Shown here: positions 23,932 to 32,771 of the stretch, one piece after another
Layout: each line of letters opens with the position of its first letter
How positions within the stretch are numbered: the stretch's first letter is position 1
Assembly: GCF_023218935.1 (NCBI RefSeq)
Contig: NZ_JAJIAL010000001.1
Reading direction: 5' to 3' (one strand)
Source of the DNA: Fructobacillus cardui
Lineage (GTDB): Bacteria; Bacillota; Bacilli; Lactobacillales; Lactobacillaceae
DNA: 64,000 nt
The notes under the pieces: generated by a model
Seen by the model: the letters and a program-made list of their open reading frames with translations, nothing else
The model's database searches: none
Told to the model about the DNA's origin: nothing
Made by a program: the position numbers and the translations under genes

Positions 23932-24718
23932 GATTCAAAAAAGCACGTTCAGCGTTTTGCTTGGTTTGTGTTGCGAGATCATCGGCTGACATTGAAAGCG
24001 TCTTGGCCAAATCATCAATAACAAACTTCGTCCAACCAGGTTCGTTGCGCTTACCACGATTTGGACTTGGCGCCAAGTATGGGGCATCCGTTTCTACCAA
24101 AATTTGGTCCAATGGCACAACCTTGGCTGCTTCTCGAACTTCTTCTGCTTTTTTGAAGGTCACGACGCCAGAGAAGGAAATATAATAACCTAAATCAGCG
24201 AAGGCCCTCGCCTGTTCTGGAGTTCCTGAGAAGGAATGAATCACCGCCTTGGTGACACTCTGTTCCTTCAAAACCCGGTAAACATCTTCAAAGGCTTCGC
24301 GGTTATGAATCACAACCGGCAAATTTTTTTCCTTGGCCAAACTGATTTGCGCCAAAAAGGCCTGCATTTGAACATTTTTATCGGTGTCATAGTGATAATC
24401 CAAGCCAGTTTCACCAACGGCAACCACCTTATCTTGGTCCAATTGCTTGGTCAGCGTTGTCAGAGCCGCTTCATCAAAATCAGGTGTATCTTCAGGCTGG
24501 TAGCCTAAGATGGCGTAAACCCCGTCATTTTCTTGGGCAATTTCTAAGGCTCGCTGGTTGCCAACGGCATTATAGCCGACAATATTCATTTCAACTACTT
24601 GAAATTCATGTGCTCTTGCTAAGTATGCCGGCACGTCAAAGTAAAGTTCATCGTCATTCAAATGTGTATGACTGTCGTATGATGGTGCTGGTTGTTCATT
24701 TGGATGGTAAATCGCCAT
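23924..24718 (-). CDS. tatD: TatD family metal-dependent hydrolase
   Basis: TatD-type proteins are metal-dependent 3'-5' DNases of the amidohydrolase fold. Metal ligands can be followed: YDSHTHLND (HxH), VGETGLDYHY (Glu), VIHNREAF (His), VIHSFSGTPE (His) and LVETDAPYLAPSPNRGKRNEP (Asp; core ETDAPYLAP). The ATG at 24718 (MAIYHPNEQ) was chosen because AAGGAGG precedes it. About 264 residues, normal. A TGCTAGAAT extended -10 lies just upstream. First gene of tatD-rnmV-rsmA. Confidence 0.94.
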   Translation of the reverse strand: MAIYHPNEQPAPSYDSHTHLNDDELYFDVPAYLARAHEFQVVEMNIVGYNAVGNQRALEIAQENDGVYAILGYQPEDTPDFDEAALTTLTKQLDQDKVVAVGETGLDYHYDTDKNVQMQAFLAQISLAKEKNLPVVIHNREAFEDVYRVLKEQSVTKAVIHSFSGTPEQARAFADLGYYISFSGVVTFKKAEEVREAAKVVPLDQILVETDAPYLAPSPNRGKRNEPGWTKFVIDDLAKTLSMSADDLATQTKQNAERAFLNHD

Positions 24719-24849
24719 GATGGCCTCCTTTTTTACTTCCTCTATTCTAGCACAGGACGGCATTTTCTTTTGAATTCGTGAGAAAATAGACAAACATTAT
24801 TGCAAAAGAACGATGCCCGTGCGTCCATCATAACGGTTTACCCGTTGAT

Positions 24850-24905
24850 AAAAAAAGACTACTCAGCAACTTATCCCCAAAAGTGGGTTTTTAAGCTGAG
24901 CAGTC
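24850..24905 (-). terminator. nusB terminator
   Basis: GACTGCTCAGC and GCTGAGTAGTC form a long stem on the minus strand, with a large loop and a T7 run, immediately after the nusB stop. Confidence 0.85.
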
Positions 24906-24911
24906 CTCTCA

Positions 24912-25325
24912 TTATTGAGCATCGACTGGTGCGTAGTTCTTCAAGACACCGTTAACAAATTGCGCATCTTGTTGACTAGCAAATTCTTTGGCAAGTTCTA
25001 CCGCTTCATCCACTACAACCTTGTAGGGTGCGGGTTCTGGCATCTGCAATTCATAAACTGCAATGCGCAAAATCACGAGGTTAACTCGTGCGATTCGGCC
25101 AACCTTCCAGCCTAAGGCCAAGTGCTTTGCGATATCAGCATCCAATTGCGCTTTTCGTGCTAAAACACCGTTAACCAGTTGGGGCAAAAAGGCATGGTAG
25201 TCTTGATCACCGACAACTAGGTCATAGACCAAATCCATTTCAGCTTCATCTGGCGTCTTGTTGGCGCAAGCAAAGAGAATCTGGACGGCCGCTTGCCGTT
25301 CTTCATGTCGTGATAATTGAGTCAT
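24912..25325 (-). CDS. nusB: Transcription antitermination factor NusB
   Basis: NusB binds boxA RNA with NusE (S10) to prevent premature termination in rRNA operons. The all-helical 137-residue protein begins with SRHEERQAAVQILFA and ends with the conserved VDEAVELAKEFASQQDAQFVNGVL, given in parts as YKVVVDEAVELAKEF and FVNGVLKNY. It overlaps the asp23 stop by one base. The efp-asp23-nusB order is common in lactic acid bacteria. Confidence 0.95.
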   Translation of the reverse strand: MTQLSRHEERQAAVQILFACANKTPDEAEMDLVYDLVVGDQDYHAFLPQLVNGVLARKAQLDADIAKHLALGWKVGRIARVNLVILRIAVYELQMPEPAPYKVVVDEAVELAKEFASQQDAQFVNGVLKNYAPVDAQ

Positions 25326-25774
25326 TAGCTGGGCTCCTTTGCCAGGTCATGATCAAACAAATGGTCAGGGTCCAGGGTATCGTTTGTATCATCAGGGACC
25401 AAACCGGCAATGTTGACGTTCACTTCCGTAACCGTCAAACCAGTCAAATCAGCCAAGTTTTTCTTGATTGATTGTTGGATAGCAAAAGCCACCTTTGGTA
25501 CGACAACACCGTAATGCAAAACAACAGAGACGCCAAAATTCAAGCCATCTTCGTCGTTTTCCAATAAAACACCCTTCGTTTTGGCGATATTAGTCAAAGA
25601 TTTTGGAAAATGGTCGTAAACGTTTGTTTGCATGGCTGCTACACCATCAATCTCTAGGGTTGCTGCCTGAGCAATCAATTCTAAGGCATGCCGGGCAACC
25701 ATTGTTTGCCCGTCTTCCATTTTGTCAGCGGACAGTAAAAAGTTCTTATTCGCTAAGCTGGCTTGCTTGACCAT
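25325..25774 (-). CDS. Asp23/Gls24 family envelope stress response protein (YqhY-like)
   Basis: This is a small cytoplasmic protein of the Asp23 family. The YqhY branch is found between efp and nusB and is linked to control of fatty-acid synthesis in Bacillus. The 149-residue protein has the conserved ELIAQAATLEIDGVAAMQT segment and SVVLHYGVVVPKVAFAIQQ, then TGLTVTEVNVNIAGL. The start at 25774 (MVKQASL) follows a GGAGG site. Membrane segments are absent. Confidence 0.88.
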   Translation of the reverse strand: MVKQASLANKNFLLSADKMEDGQTMVARHALELIAQAATLEIDGVAAMQTNVYDHFPKSLTNIAKTKGVLLENDEDGLNFGVSVVLHYGVVVPKVAFAIQQSIKKNLADLTGLTVTEVNVNIAGLVPDDTNDTLDPDHLFDHDLAKEPS

Positions 25775-25815
25775 TGTTTCCTCCAATCAACCGATAAAAT
25801 CGGTACCAATAAATA

Positions 25816-25845
25816 CAAAAGACTGCTTCATCAAGAAAGCAGCCT
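25816..25845 (-). terminator. efp terminator
   Basis: GGCTGCTTTC / GAAGCAGTC stem with a TTGAT loop and T-run on the minus strand, between efp and asp23. Some readthrough to asp23 is likely, as no strong promoter was found in the gap. Confidence 0.75.
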
Positions 25846-25853
25846 AAGCAACC

Positions 25854-26414
25854 TTAGGCCCGACCCTTGTAGGACCCATCTTCAGTATTAACAATGATGG
25901 TTTCACCTTCGTTAACAAAATCTGGCACTGTAATTGTAGCACCAGTTTCAACAGTAGCAGGCTTACCTGAACCAGTAGCCGTTGCCCCCTTGATGCCAGG
26001 TTGCGTCTCCGTTACCTTCAAAGTAACAGTTGATGGCAATTCTGCCCCCAAGACTTCTGAACCATACATCGTAATCTTAACTTCCATTCCTTCAAGCATG
26101 AACTTCAAGGCTTCTTGCAAGTTATCATCTGAGATGTTGATTTGTTCGTAAGTTTCAGTGTCCATGAAGACACGACCATCGTTTTCGGCGTACAAGTATG
26201 ACATTGGGCGCGTTGTAATTTCGGCCTGTTCAAACTTATCACCAGGACGGAAGGTTACTTCGTTAACCGCACCAGTCCGCAAGTTCTTCAACTTAGAGCG
26301 CACAAAGGCAGCTCCCTTTCCAGGCTTCACGTGTTGGAATTCCAATACACGCCAGATTGAGTTTGAGTATTCAATCGTCAAACCTGTCTTCAAATCATTC
26401 ATGCCAATTGCCAT
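25854..26414 (-). CDS. efp: Elongation factor P
   Basis: EF-P relieves ribosomes stalled at proline stretches. The 186-residue protein has three beta-barrel domains. The N-terminal KOW-like domain contains the modification loop QHVKPGKGAAFVRSK, with Lys at the tip (PGKG). The C-terminal end has the signature GATATGSGKPATVETGATI (described as ATGSGKPATVETGA) and VPDFVNEGETI. The start at 26414 has a weak AGGGAT site. A TATAAT-like -10 lies about 35 bases upstream. Confidence 0.97.
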   Translation of the reverse strand: MAIGMNDLKTGLTIEYSNSIWRVLEFQHVKPGKGAAFVRSKLKNLRTGAVNEVTFRPGDKFEQAEITTRPMSYLYAENDGRVFMDTETYEQINISDDNLQEALKFMLEGMEVKITMYGSEVLGAELPSTVTLKVTETQPGIKGATATGSGKPATVETGATITVPDFVNEGETIIVNTEDGSYKGRA

Positions 26415-26779
26415 GAGTCTATCCCTCGTTCGTTAAGTAATTGTATTTTATTATAACAAATTTTTGGCCAATACGCACTGTTCTTTCAAAATGATGGTTT
26501 TATACCAACTCGCTTTGTTAGCAAAAAGGTGAACTAACGGTAGTTTTCATTATAGTATGAACACTATGAACACTTTTTAGAACACTGATTTGGTATTTAC
26601 TGAGCTTTAAATACAAAAAACTATCATACTTATTCACAAAATGATTCGTACCAGCAACTAATTTTTTAACAAAGGTTATGCCTTCTTAAGAAACCGCCCA
26701 ATCCCCTGCCAGCTGTGGTAGAATAGAAGTTAAGGTTTTCGTTCGTGATCAATTAAAAATTAAACTTGGAGGAACAAAC
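26415..26779. other. 365-base intergenic region between efp and rpoY
   Basis: It holds the divergent promoters of efp (TATAAT complement near 26451-26456) and rpoY (TGGTAGAAT extended -10 near 26715-26723), plus three direct GAACACT words. The remaining AT-rich sequence shows no open frame or stable hairpin that I can support. Confidence 0.5.
26559..26586 (+). repeat. Three direct GAACACT repeats
   Basis: GAACACT occurs at 26559-26565, 26568-26574 and 26580-26586, the first two within ATGAACACT units nine bases apart. The arrangement looks like half-sites for a DNA-binding protein. The nearest promoters are efp (about 110 bases left) and rpoY (about 130 bases right). Confidence 0.45.
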
Positions 26780-26995
26780 ATGGTTTACAAAGTTTACTAT
26801 CAAAGTCATTTCGACCGCAATCCAAAGCGGGAAAACACTCAGGCCTTTTACATCGAGGCCGAGTCAAAGCCAGCCGCATTAGCAGCTGCGCAAGCAAATA
26901 CAGAATTTAACATCGAAGATGTTGAAGAATTATCCGATGCAGCACTGGTGTACGAACAGGCTAATCCGGAATTTAAGTTAACAACCTTCGCCTAA
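26780..26995 (+). CDS. rpoY: RNA polymerase epsilon subunit (DUF1447)
   Basis: This small accessory subunit of Firmicutes RNA polymerase binds near the secondary channel. The 71-residue protein begins MVYKVYYQSHFDRNPKRENTQ (given for its start only: MVYKVYYQ) and has TQAFYIEAES, then YEQANPEFKLTTF, all typical of the family. Its stop codon overlaps the rnjA start (TAATG), the same pairing as in Bacillus (rpoY-rnjA), so the two are translationally coupled. A TTGGAGG site precedes the ATG. Confidence 0.94.
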   Translation: MVYKVYYQSHFDRNPKRENTQAFYIEAESKPAALAAAQANTEFNIEDVEELSDAALVYEQANPEFKLTTFA

Positions 26996-28677
26996 TGTCA
27001 GCAGTTGATATTAAGGAAAACGAAGTTGGCGTTTACGCCCTTGGTGGACTTGGCGAAATTGGAAAAAACACGTATGGAATCCAATACCAAGATGAAATTA
27101 TCGTCGTAGATGCCGGAATTAAGTTTCCAGAGGATTCCCTTTTAGGAATTGACTATGTCATTCCAGACTATTCGTACTTAGTCGAAAACATTGACAAAGT
27201 AAAAGCTCTGGTGATCACCCACGGACACGAAGACCACATCGGGGCGATTGCTTACTTTTTACAAGCTGTCAATGTACCAGTTTATGCCGGACCATTGGCA
27301 ATGGCCTTAATTCGGAACAAGTTGGAGGAAAAGCAGCTGTTAAACCGCGCTGAACTTCACGAAATTACGGATGGGTCAGTCATTGAATTCGACCAAATGT
27401 CAGTTGAATTCATTCGTACCACTCACTCAATCCCAGACGTTTTTGCCGTTTCAGTCAAAACGCCCGTTGGAACGATTGTGGAAACCGGTGACTTCAAATT
27501 TGATTTGACACCAACCACCAAGCAAAAGCCAAACCTTTGGTCAATGGCTCGAACTGGTGAAGAAGGCGTCTTATTGTTGATGTCGGATTCAACCAACGCT
27601 GAGCGTCCCGAGTGGACAAAATCAGAAGCCTGGGTCGAAAAGACTGTTCAAAAGCTTTTTGAACAACTAAAGCATGGCCGAATTATCTTTGCTACTTTCG
27701 CTTCGAACATGAATCGAATCAAAATGGCCACGGATGCTGCCATTGCCCACGGCCGTAAGATTGCCGTCTTCGGTCGGTCAATGGAATCAGCCATGACGAA
27801 CGGACGGGCCCTTGGATACTTAAACATCCCAGATGACGCCCTGATTGAGCAGTCACAGATTAAAAATATCCCAGATGACGAACTTTTGATTCTCTCAACC
27901 GGATCACAGGGAGAGTCAATGGCCGCTTTGGCGCGGATTGCTAATGGCACTCACAAGCAGGTTCGCTTGAAGCCAAACGATAATGTTATCTTCTCTTCTT
28001 CCCCAATTCCTGGGAACACAGCCTCTGTTAACGCTGTGATTAACAAATTAGAAGAAGGTGGCGCGAACGTCATTCATGGTAAGTTAAACAATATTCACAC
28101 TTCTGGTCACGGTGGCCAAGAAGAACAAAAGTTGATGTTGTCATTAATGAAGCCTGAATACTTTATGCCTGTCCACGGTGAATATCGGATGCTCAAAGTT
28201 CATGCTGGCCTAGCCGAAGAACTTGATATTCCAAAAGACCATACCTTTATCCTGGAAAACGGTGATGTTCTCGCTCTTGATGGTGTTAACCCACCACGAA
28301 TTGCCGGACACTTCCCTGCCGAAGATACTTATATCGATGGATCAGGAATTGGCGATATCGGTTCGATTGTATTGCACGACCGCCTGAAGCTATCACAAGA
28401 TGGTTTGGTTATCGTCACCGCTACGATCGACTTAAAGAAAAAGGAAATCCTTTCTGGACCCGATATCTTGTCCCGTGGTTTTGTTTACATGCGTGAATCT
28501 GGTGACCTCATTAATGATGGTCGTCATGTCATTTTCAATACGATTCGTAAGGCAATGTCTGCAAAGAATGCCAGTGAATCTGATATTCGTCAGGCCATCA
28601 TTGATGATTTGGCTAAGTATTTGCATAAAGAAACGGCTCGTAAGCCAATGATTTTGCCAATGCTGATTATGATTTAA
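26995..28677 (+). CDS. rnjA: Ribonuclease J1
   Basis: RNase J1 is the main 5'-3' exoribonuclease and endonuclease of Firmicutes mRNA decay. The 560-residue protein contains the metallo-beta-lactamase metal motif THGHEDHIGAI (HxHxDH), the TGDFKFD Asp, and the beta-CASP motifs (SDSTNAERPEW; ILSTGSQGE; HTSGHGGQEE; VHGEYRML). The C-terminal domain ends YLHKETARKPMILPMLIMI (end MILPMLIMI). Length is normal. It is coupled to rpoY by overlapping stop and start codons and ends in its own terminator. Confidence 0.97.
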   Translation: MSAVDIKENEVGVYALGGLGEIGKNTYGIQYQDEIIVVDAGIKFPEDSLLGIDYVIPDYSYLVENIDKVKALVITHGHEDHIGAIAYFLQAVNVPVYAGPLAMALIRNKLEEKQLLNRAELHEITDGSVIEFDQMSVEFIRTTHSIPDVFAVSVKTPVGTIVETGDFKFDLTPTTKQKPNLWSMARTGEEGVLLLMSDSTNAERPEWTKSEAWVEKTVQKLFEQLKHGRIIFATFASNMNRIKMATDAAIAHGRKIAVFGRSMESAMTNGRALGYLNIPDDALIEQSQIKNIPDDELLILSTGSQGESMAALARIANGTHKQVRLKPNDNVIFSSSPIPGNTASVNAVINKLEEGGANVIHGKLNNIHTSGHGGQEEQKLMLSLMKPEYFMPVHGEYRMLKVHAGLAEELDIPKDHTFILENGDVLALDGVNPPRIAGHFPAEDTYIDGSGIGDIGSIVLHDRLKLSQDGLVIVTATIDLKKKEILSGPDILSRGFVYMRESGDLINDGRHVIFNTIRKAMSAKNASESDIRQAIIDDLAKYLHKETARKPMILPMLIMI

Positions 28678-28686
28678 GAAAAATAG

Positions 28687-28724
28687 AAAACGCCTAAATG
28701 ATTTTATCGTTTAGACGTTTTTTC
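28687..28724 (+). terminator. rnjA terminator
   Basis: AACGCCTAAA and TTTAGACGTT form a stem with one mismatch around TGATTTTATCG, followed by a T-run. Confidence 0.8.
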
Positions 28725-28830
28725 ATACTAAAATCTGCTATTATTAAAGGGTATCGTTAACATTTTATTTATGCTTTTACTTGTTTAACGATTGATTATC
28801 CGTTTCTATCCCAATAAGGAGCTTTAAGAG

Positions 28831-30348
28831 ATGACAGAACGCAAGATTCCGGCGATTATGGGCACACAACACCCTGATAACGCCAACACCCCCTTCTGGG
28901 ACACCGCGCAACAACCTTTCATCAGTGCTTATCGTGAAACTGATGAAGCCTTTCAAAACTACCAGGCCCTCGATGTTGATGAATACATGTGGGACTGGGA
29001 AGGAAAGCACGCCGATGCGGCCGTCATTGACCGCCTTTTTTCAACCCACTATGAATACTTTAAGGAACACCAACTTGGTCGTGACAAGTTTTTAACCTTC
29101 CGTTTCCCAAACATCTGGGAAGAAAAGGGCTACAACTTAATGCAAGCCATGACCGCCTTTTTGAGTTCAGAAGACTTTGCCAACGATCTTGGCTTTGACC
29201 AACGTCCTTTATTTGAAGCCATTTTGCCAATGGCCCAGCGTGCCGATCAAATCATTGAAATGCAGCTTTTGTTTGAAAAGCTCGCCCAGTTCAAGGATGC
29301 GACCTTCACACCAACGGAAGACAACAAGGCCTACATCGAGATGATTCCACTCTTTGAAGACTTTGAAACACAATACCATGCACCAGAAATTTTGAAGGAA
29401 TACTTGAACCTTCACGGGGAACACTTTGGTTTCCGACCAAAGTACTTGCGTGTCTTCTTGGCTGGGTCTGATTCTGCCCTCTCAGCCGGCTTTATGTCCT
29501 CCATTATTGGAAACAAGTTAGCCTTAGCTCGCTTGCACCAATTTGCCGAGGAAGAAGGCATCACCATCTACCCAATTTCTGGAACTGGGTCTGCCATCTT
29601 CCGTGGTGGCCTCTCACCTCGTCGTGTAAAGCGCTATGTTCGTGAGTTCCCTGGTGTGCGCACGGCAACGGTCCAGTCAGCATTCCGTTATGACTTTTCG
29701 ATTGACGAAACAAAGGCCGGTATCAAGTACTTGAAGGAAGAATTGCCAAAGGCCAAGCCATTGGTGATTAGCGATGAAGACGAAGCCATTCTTTCCGATA
29801 TCGCCCAAAAATCAGCAACCTTCTACCAGGAAACACTTGAGCAATTGGTTCCTGATGTTCAACCAATCTTCAAGGCCTTCCCAAAGCGTCGTGATCGTCG
29901 TCAGCACGTTGGTGTCTTAGGTTACTCCCGTTCAGTTGATAACATCGAATTGCCTCGGGCTATCAACTTTACTGGTGCCTTCTACTCAATTGGTGTGCCA
30001 CCTGAATTTATTGGCTTTGGTCGTGCATACGCGAGCCTCAACGAGGAGCAGTTGGCTGTCTTGAACCGCTATTACCCAAGCATGCGCGCTGATTTTGCGG
30101 AATTAGCCCACTATGTCAACTGGGATGCCCTCCAGGTTTTGAAGACGCAAAGTCCAGCCTGGCAAGAAGTCGAAGAAGATATCGTCATCCTAAAGGATGC
30201 CTTTGACCTCCACATTGGCCCAGAAACAATGGCTGAACAACAACACGCTGAAATCGCCCTCCAAGTCGTTGAATTCAAGGAAGGCGCTTCCGTTGCCATC
30301 ACTGCTTTAATCAACCGCATGGCCCAATTGCGTCATTTCTTGGGTTAA
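28831..30348 (+). CDS. ppcA: Phosphoenolpyruvate carboxylase, archaeal type
   Basis: The enzyme adds bicarbonate to phosphoenolpyruvate to give oxaloacetate, feeding aspartate and pyrimidine synthesis. At 505 residues it is about half the size of ordinary bacterial PEP carboxylase and matches the archaeal-type (PEPCase type 2) family. Visible motifs are the start IPAIMGTQHPDNA, FLAGSDSALSAGFMSS, SGTGSAIFRGGLSPRR and the C-terminal GVPPEFIGFGRA. The family was found in Archaea and a few bacteria, notably Leuconostoc and Oenococcus, which suggests an old transfer. A TAAGGAGC site precedes the ATG. It is monocistronic. Confidence 0.93.
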   Translation: MTERKIPAIMGTQHPDNANTPFWDTAQQPFISAYRETDEAFQNYQALDVDEYMWDWEGKHADAAVIDRLFSTHYEYFKEHQLGRDKFLTFRFPNIWEEKGYNLMQAMTAFLSSEDFANDLGFDQRPLFEAILPMAQRADQIIEMQLLFEKLAQFKDATFTPTEDNKAYIEMIPLFEDFETQYHAPEILKEYLNLHGEHFGFRPKYLRVFLAGSDSALSAGFMSSIIGNKLALARLHQFAEEEGITIYPISGTGSAIFRGGLSPRRVKRYVREFPGVRTATVQSAFRYDFSIDETKAGIKYLKEELPKAKPLVISDEDEAILSDIAQKSATFYQETLEQLVPDVQPIFKAFPKRRDRRQHVGVLGYSRSVDNIELPRAINFTGAFYSIGVPPEFIGFGRAYASLNEEQLAVLNRYYPSMRADFAELAHYVNWDALQVLKTQSPAWQEVEEDIVILKDAFDLHIGPETMAEQQHAEIALQVVEFKEGASVAITALINRMAQLRHFLG

Positions 30349-30374
30349 TCCAGGCACTTAAAAATTAATCAACA

Positions 30375-30403
30375 AAAAGACGAACCTAAGTTCGTCTTTT
30401 TTA
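30375..30403. terminator. ppcA terminator
   Basis: AAAGACGAAC / GTTCGTCTTT perfect stem with a CTAA loop and a T-run, 27 bases after the stop. Confidence 0.9.
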
Positions 30404-30484
30404 TTTGCTCATTATTTTGTCGTACCAGAAATCGTGGCGCCAAACAAATGTCAAGAAAAATCGTCACCATCCCTGATTTTCTGC

Positions 30485-30560
30485 TATAATCGACGTATTC
30501 TGATAAATTTGAATGATACCCGTCGTTTGGATATCCGGCATGCACTGGCATGCCTTTTTT
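30485..30560 (+). promoter_or_regulatory. Promoter followed by an intrinsic terminator hairpin upstream of the DAGK-like gene
   Basis: TGCTATAAT (TATAAT at 30485-30490) is an extended -10. About 40 bases after the likely start, GGCATGC (30537-30543), ACTG, GCATGCC (30548-30554) and T6 form a terminator, 26 bases before the start codon at 30586. The gene has no other promoter in between, so its expression should depend on readthrough or antitermination. Confidence 0.6.
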
Positions 30561-30585
30561 AACGACATAGCAAAGACTTAAGATT

Positions 30586-31479
30586 ATGACATCAGCACAC
30601 TTTATTATCGATACAACCCTAATTCGCCAAAAGGATCTGGGTTCCTTGGATCAAATTCAAGGGCAATTAACAGCCGCCCAGGCGGTGACAAGCTTTCAAA
30701 AGGCATCAACGCAAAACCCAGTCTATAGCCTCGCCCGTAAGGTCGCTAGGACCTTACAAACAGAAGAAGTCCTGCCAATCGTCGTCATTGGTAATCCAGC
30801 TTCCTTGAATGCAACTTTGGCCGCAATTCTAGACTTTGACGAAAGCCTGCGCTGGCCACTCTTGCTCATCGATTGGGGCGATAAAAGCCACTCAACAAAT
30901 CATCTTGTGAACCAAATTTTAACTTCCTTAAACAACCAAGCCATCCAGCAGGCTCCTCTTGGGCTGGTAACGGGTTCTGTTCCAAAGCAGGGCAAGCAAT
31001 ACTTCTTGGATAGCTTCCAGGTCGGCCCTGATTTTTCAGCTATTTTACCTAAATTCAATCAAAAATTTGCTTGGAAGCATGCCTTTCATCAAATGTTTTC
31101 TTTTTGGGGCCAGGCCTCACGCAATCAAAATAAAATCAGCTTCTCCTGGACCCTTCGTTTTGGCCATACCTACCAAAACCATTCCAAGACGCTCGGTTTA
31201 CAAATTGTTCTGGGCCAAGATGGTGTCGCGGCCGAAATCCGTCTGGTGAACCAACTTCCCTGGCCACAAATCATGCTGACCTATCTGCGTGGTAAAAAAG
31301 GCGTGGAAAACCCTAGTCGAAAGGGCTTTACCACCATCCCACTCACGATTCCTGCCGATTTTCATATCCAAGATATTCAGTCGGTCAAAATCGATGGCCG
31401 CCTCCTTCAATCCGGTGCCTATTCTTTCACCATGACGATTGCAGGGACCTACCCCATCATGGCAGTCACCGAAAACTAA
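30586..31479 (+). CDS. Uncharacterised protein, possibly a degenerate diacylglycerol-kinase-like (YegS/DgkB) protein
   Basis: I do not recognise this 297-residue protein with certainty. Its layout resembles YegS/DgkB lipid kinases: a strand-turn segment LPIVVIGNPASLN where those enzymes have VVGGDGTLN, then a hydrophobic strand and turn (RWPLLLIDWGDK), then APLGLVTGSV...KQYFLDSFQVGPDF where they have a 'GRYFLN..G.GFDA' strand pair. It ends near SVKIDGRLLQSG, like the family's conserved C-terminal DGE segment. The nucleotide-binding GGDGT is replaced, so catalytic activity is unlikely. This is inference from pattern only. No good ribosome site precedes the ATG. A terminator hairpin sits just upstream. 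Confidence 0.5.
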   Translation: MTSAHFIIDTTLIRQKDLGSLDQIQGQLTAAQAVTSFQKASTQNPVYSLARKVARTLQTEEVLPIVVIGNPASLNATLAAILDFDESLRWPLLLIDWGDKSHSTNHLVNQILTSLNNQAIQQAPLGLVTGSVPKQGKQYFLDSFQVGPDFSAILPKFNQKFAWKHAFHQMFSFWGQASRNQNKISFSWTLRFGHTYQNHSKTLGLQIVLGQDGVAAEIRLVNQLPWPQIMLTYLRGKKGVENPSRKGFTTIPLTIPADFHIQDIQSVKIDGRLLQSGAYSFTMTIAGTYPIMAVTEN

Positions 31480-31491
31480 TCAATACAAATG

Positions 31492-31536
31492 AAAAAGACC
31501 TGGATACGTCCTTCGACGGCATTCAGGTCTTTTTTA
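31492..31536. terminator. Bidirectional terminator between the DAGK-like gene and metK
   Basis: AAAAAGACCTG and CAGGTCTTTTTT close a long imperfect stem with an inner CGTC/GACG pair around CTTC. It works for both converging genes. Confidence 0.88.
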
Positions 31537-31576
31537 GTTTAGATGATAGTTCTGATTTTTCCTAAAGAAAATTGGC

Positions 31577-32734
31577 TTACAATTCCGCCTTGATTTTCTC
31601 AACCTGGTCCAACTTTTCCCATGGCAAGTCCAAATCAGGACGACCAAAGTGGCCGTAAGCAGCTGTTTGCTTGTAGATTGGGCGACGAAGGTCTAGGCTG
31701 TTAATAATTGACAAAGGACGGAAATCAAAGATCTTCTCAACAATCACTTCAATCTTGTCTTCTGCTACCTTGGCAGTCCCAAATGTTTCGATATTCAGCG
31801 AAACCGGCTTTGCGACCCCGATGGCATAGGCAACTTGGAGTTCCACCTTATCAGCCAAGCCAGCCGCCACCAAATTCTTCGCCACGTAGCGAGCATAGTA
31901 AGCAGCAGAACGATCAACCTTGGTTGCATCCTTACCTGAGAAAGCACCTCCACCGTGGTGGGCTGCCCCACCATAAGTATCAACGATAATCTTACGACCA
32001 GTCAAACCAGAATCGGCTTGAGGCCCACCCAAGACAAAGCGGCCAGATGGGTTGATATAATACTTCGTTTGCTCATCGACTAAATCAGCAGGCAAAACAG
32101 GATCAATCACGAACTTTTGAATATCAGCACGCAATTGTTCCAATGTTACTTCTGAATCGTGCTGAGTTGACAAAACAACGGCGGCAATACGCTTTACCTG
32201 ACCATCATCCGTCAATTCCAGCGTTACTTCCCCCTTGGCATCTGGACGGAGATAAGTCAATTTTTGGTCATTTCGTACTTGACGAATCTTGCGCATCAAC
32301 TGGTGGGACAAGTCCAAGGCCAATGGCAAGTAATCAGCCGTTTCGTTGGTTGCATAACCAAAGACCATTCCTTGGTCACCAGCACCTAACTGGTCAGGAT
32401 CATCTTCGGCAGCATCAACGGCTTGCGCGATATCGGGTGATTGTTCCACAATTTTATTGGAAACATTGATGGAATCGGCTGAGAAGCCAAATTCAGGCTT
32501 GTCATAGCCGATTGCCTTAATCGTATCAACGGCAATTTGACGGACGTTCACATAGGCAGTCGTTGACAACTCACCAAAGATGGAAACATCCCCCGTTGAT
32601 GTCGTCACTTCGATGGCGGCCCGAGCCTTTGGGTCTTCTGTCAACACGGCATCCAAGATGGCATCGGCGATTTGGTCTGCCACCTTATCAGGGTGGCCGT
32701 TGGCTACTGATTCAGCAGTAAAAAATTTTGTCAT
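31577..32734 (-). CDS. metK: S-adenosylmethionine synthetase
   Basis: MetK makes S-adenosylmethionine from methionine and ATP. The 385-residue sequence shows SVANGHPDKVADQIADAILD (His and Asp of the active site), GAGDQGMVFGYA, and the phosphate-binding GGAAHHGGGAFSGKD loop. The ATG at 32734 (MTKFFTAESV) was chosen because AAGGAG lies upstream. A longer frame from a TTG at 32764 reads back into the leader. Regulation is through the SAM-I-type riboswitch directly upstream. Confidence 0.97.
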   Translation of the reverse strand: MTKFFTAESVANGHPDKVADQIADAILDAVLTEDPKARAAIEVTTSTGDVSIFGELSTTAYVNVRQIAVDTIKAIGYDKPEFGFSADSINVSNKIVEQSPDIAQAVDAAEDDPDQLGAGDQGMVFGYATNETADYLPLALDLSHQLMRKIRQVRNDQKLTYLRPDAKGEVTLELTDDGQVKRIAAVVLSTQHDSEVTLEQLRADIQKFVIDPVLPADLVDEQTKYYINPSGRFVLGGPQADSGLTGRKIIVDTYGGAAHHGGGAFSGKDATKVDRSAAYYARYVAKNLVAAGLADKVELQVAYAIGVAKPVSLNIETFGTAKVAEDKIEVIVEKIFDFRPLSIINSLDLRRPIYKQTAAYGHFGRPDLDLPWEKLDQVEKIKAEL

Positions 32735-32771
32735 TTTCTTTTTCTCCTTTAAATTAACTAACAATTAAGAG

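Noticed and set aside
30491..30525. CGACG/CGTCG pairing as part of an aptamer before the DAGK-like gene
   Set aside because: The first half lies upstream of the likely transcription start, so it would not be in the RNA.
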